From Flavobacteriales bacterium (GTDB lineage Bacteria > Bacteroidota > Bacteroidia > Flavobacteriales_D > Sanyastnellaceae), in NCBI GenBank assembly GCA_947457285.1, contig CANGVZ010000124.1, positions 1 through 6,405 of the forward strand: 6,405 nt of DNA. Reading direction: 5' to 3'. The notes beneath the pieces are model-generated. The model was given only the letters and a program-made list of their open reading frames with translations. It ran no database searches and was not told the DNA's origin. Every line of letters begins with the position of its first letter. The first letter of the stretch is position 1. Positions 5,903 through 6,405 of the stretch are shown here, in pieces. The position numbers and the translations under genes are program-made.

Positions 5903-6405
5903 TTGAAGGCTGCGAACAAATATAATAAGCACTCAGACGAGGAATTGATGCGTCTTATCGGCCAGCGCGATAGCAAAGCTTTTGAGGAGCTCTATGACCG
6001 ATATTCGAAGTTGATGTATAATTATTTCCATCGAATGTTATGGAAGGATAAGGAAAAAGCCAGGGATTTTACCCAAGATTTATTTTCCAAGATTATCCAT
6101 AAAAATGACCTATTTGATGATAAACGCTCTTTCAAAACATGGTTGTATAGCATCGCTCATAACATGTGTAAGAATGAGTACGCAAAGCATGAGGTAAGAA
6201 AAGACGCACATTCTGATATAAAATATCATCAGCCTGGAATTGAAAAGTCAAAGGCCGATGTGGACTTGGACAAAAGTGAGTTTAAACGTGAATTAGAAAT
6301 AGCGCTATCGGAGTTGGATGAAGTGAAACGCACCACCTTCGAGTTGAGATTTTATCAGGAAATGAGCATACAAGAAATTAGTGAAGCCATGGATTGTAGT
6401 GAAGG
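5903..6405 (+). CDS. ECF-type RNA polymerase sigma factor, 3' partial
   Basis: The frame is open from 5855 to the right edge and runs out of the window, leaving about 167 codons. Numbering from TTG 5903, region 2 spans about 11-98: SDEELMRLIGQRD-x-x-AFEELYDRY opens it, FTQDLFSKI at 56-64 is the conserved helix, and FKTWLYSIAHNMCKNEY at 77-93 contains the promoter-melting and -10-reading segment. A variable charged linker covers about 99-128. Region 4 begins near 130, with ALSELDEVKRTTFELRFYQEMSIQEISEAMDCSEG at the end; the window cuts it inside the helix-turn-helix that would read the -35 element. The only in-frame start that keeps the conserved SDEEL opening is TTG 5903; ATG 5948 would begin after it. 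The start lies 1 nt after the TGA of the exported-protein gene, so translational coupling is likely. A cognate anti-sigma factor would be expected just downstream, beyond the window. The regulon cannot be read from this sequence. Confidence 0.93.
   Translation, partial: MKAANKYNKHSDEELMRLIGQRDSKAFEELYDRYSKLMYNYFHRMLWKDKEKARDFTQDLFSKIIHKNDLFDDKRSFKTWLYSIAHNMCKNEYAKHEVRKDAHSDIKYHQPGIEKSKADVDLDKSEFKRELEIALSELDEVKRTTFELRFYQEMSIQEISEAMDCSE

Overview
The window looks like a piece of a Bacteroidota chromosome, probably from the Flavobacteriales/Cytophagales side, though I cannot place it to genus. The grounds are the gene families present (a TPM protein with a Gly-rich tail beside a TerB/J-domain protein, a POTRA-less Omp85 barrel, an ECF sigma factor of Bacteroidota type), A-rich translation starts that mostly lack a Shine-Dalgarno sequence, and moderate GC. 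No mobile element, CRISPR array, tRNA, rRNA or phage gene was seen. Almost the whole window is coding.

Layout from left to right: (1) 1-749 (+), the 3' part of a membrane-anchored TPM-domain protein whose start lies before the window. (2) 774-1544 (+), a DjlA-like co-chaperone with a Gly-zipper N-terminus, a TerB domain and a C-terminal J domain. (3) 1537-2259 (-), a PlsC-type 1-acylglycerol-3-phosphate acyltransferase, which overlaps the djlA-like gene tail to tail by 8 bp. (4) 2318-3400 (+), a secreted outer-membrane beta-barrel of the Omp85/D15 surface-antigen type, divergent from plsC across 58 bp. (5) 3451-4125 (+), leucyl/phenylalanyl-tRNA--protein transferase (aat) with a GTG start. 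(6) 4107-4739 (+), a CoA-pyrophosphatase-type Nudix hydrolase that overlaps aat by 19 bp. (7) 4801-5901 (+), an exported protein of unknown function whose C-terminal half resembles the soluble tail of DUF2723 membrane proteins. (8) 5903-6405 (+), an ECF sigma factor that starts 1 nt after gene 7 (probably at TTG) and runs off the window inside region 4.

Most genes are housekeeping or envelope functions: phospholipid synthesis, outer-membrane barrel, N-end-rule tagging, nucleotide/CoA clean-up and membrane-associated chaperone work. The likely co-transcribed pairs are TPM-djlA, aat-nudix, and exported protein-sigma factor. The last pair is the most interesting: an undescribed exported protein is physically coupled to an ECF sigma factor, and it carries a degenerate copy of a motif I recognise from the periplasmic tail of DUF2723 proteins. 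I found nothing that amounts to a clear new multi-gene defence or catalytic system.
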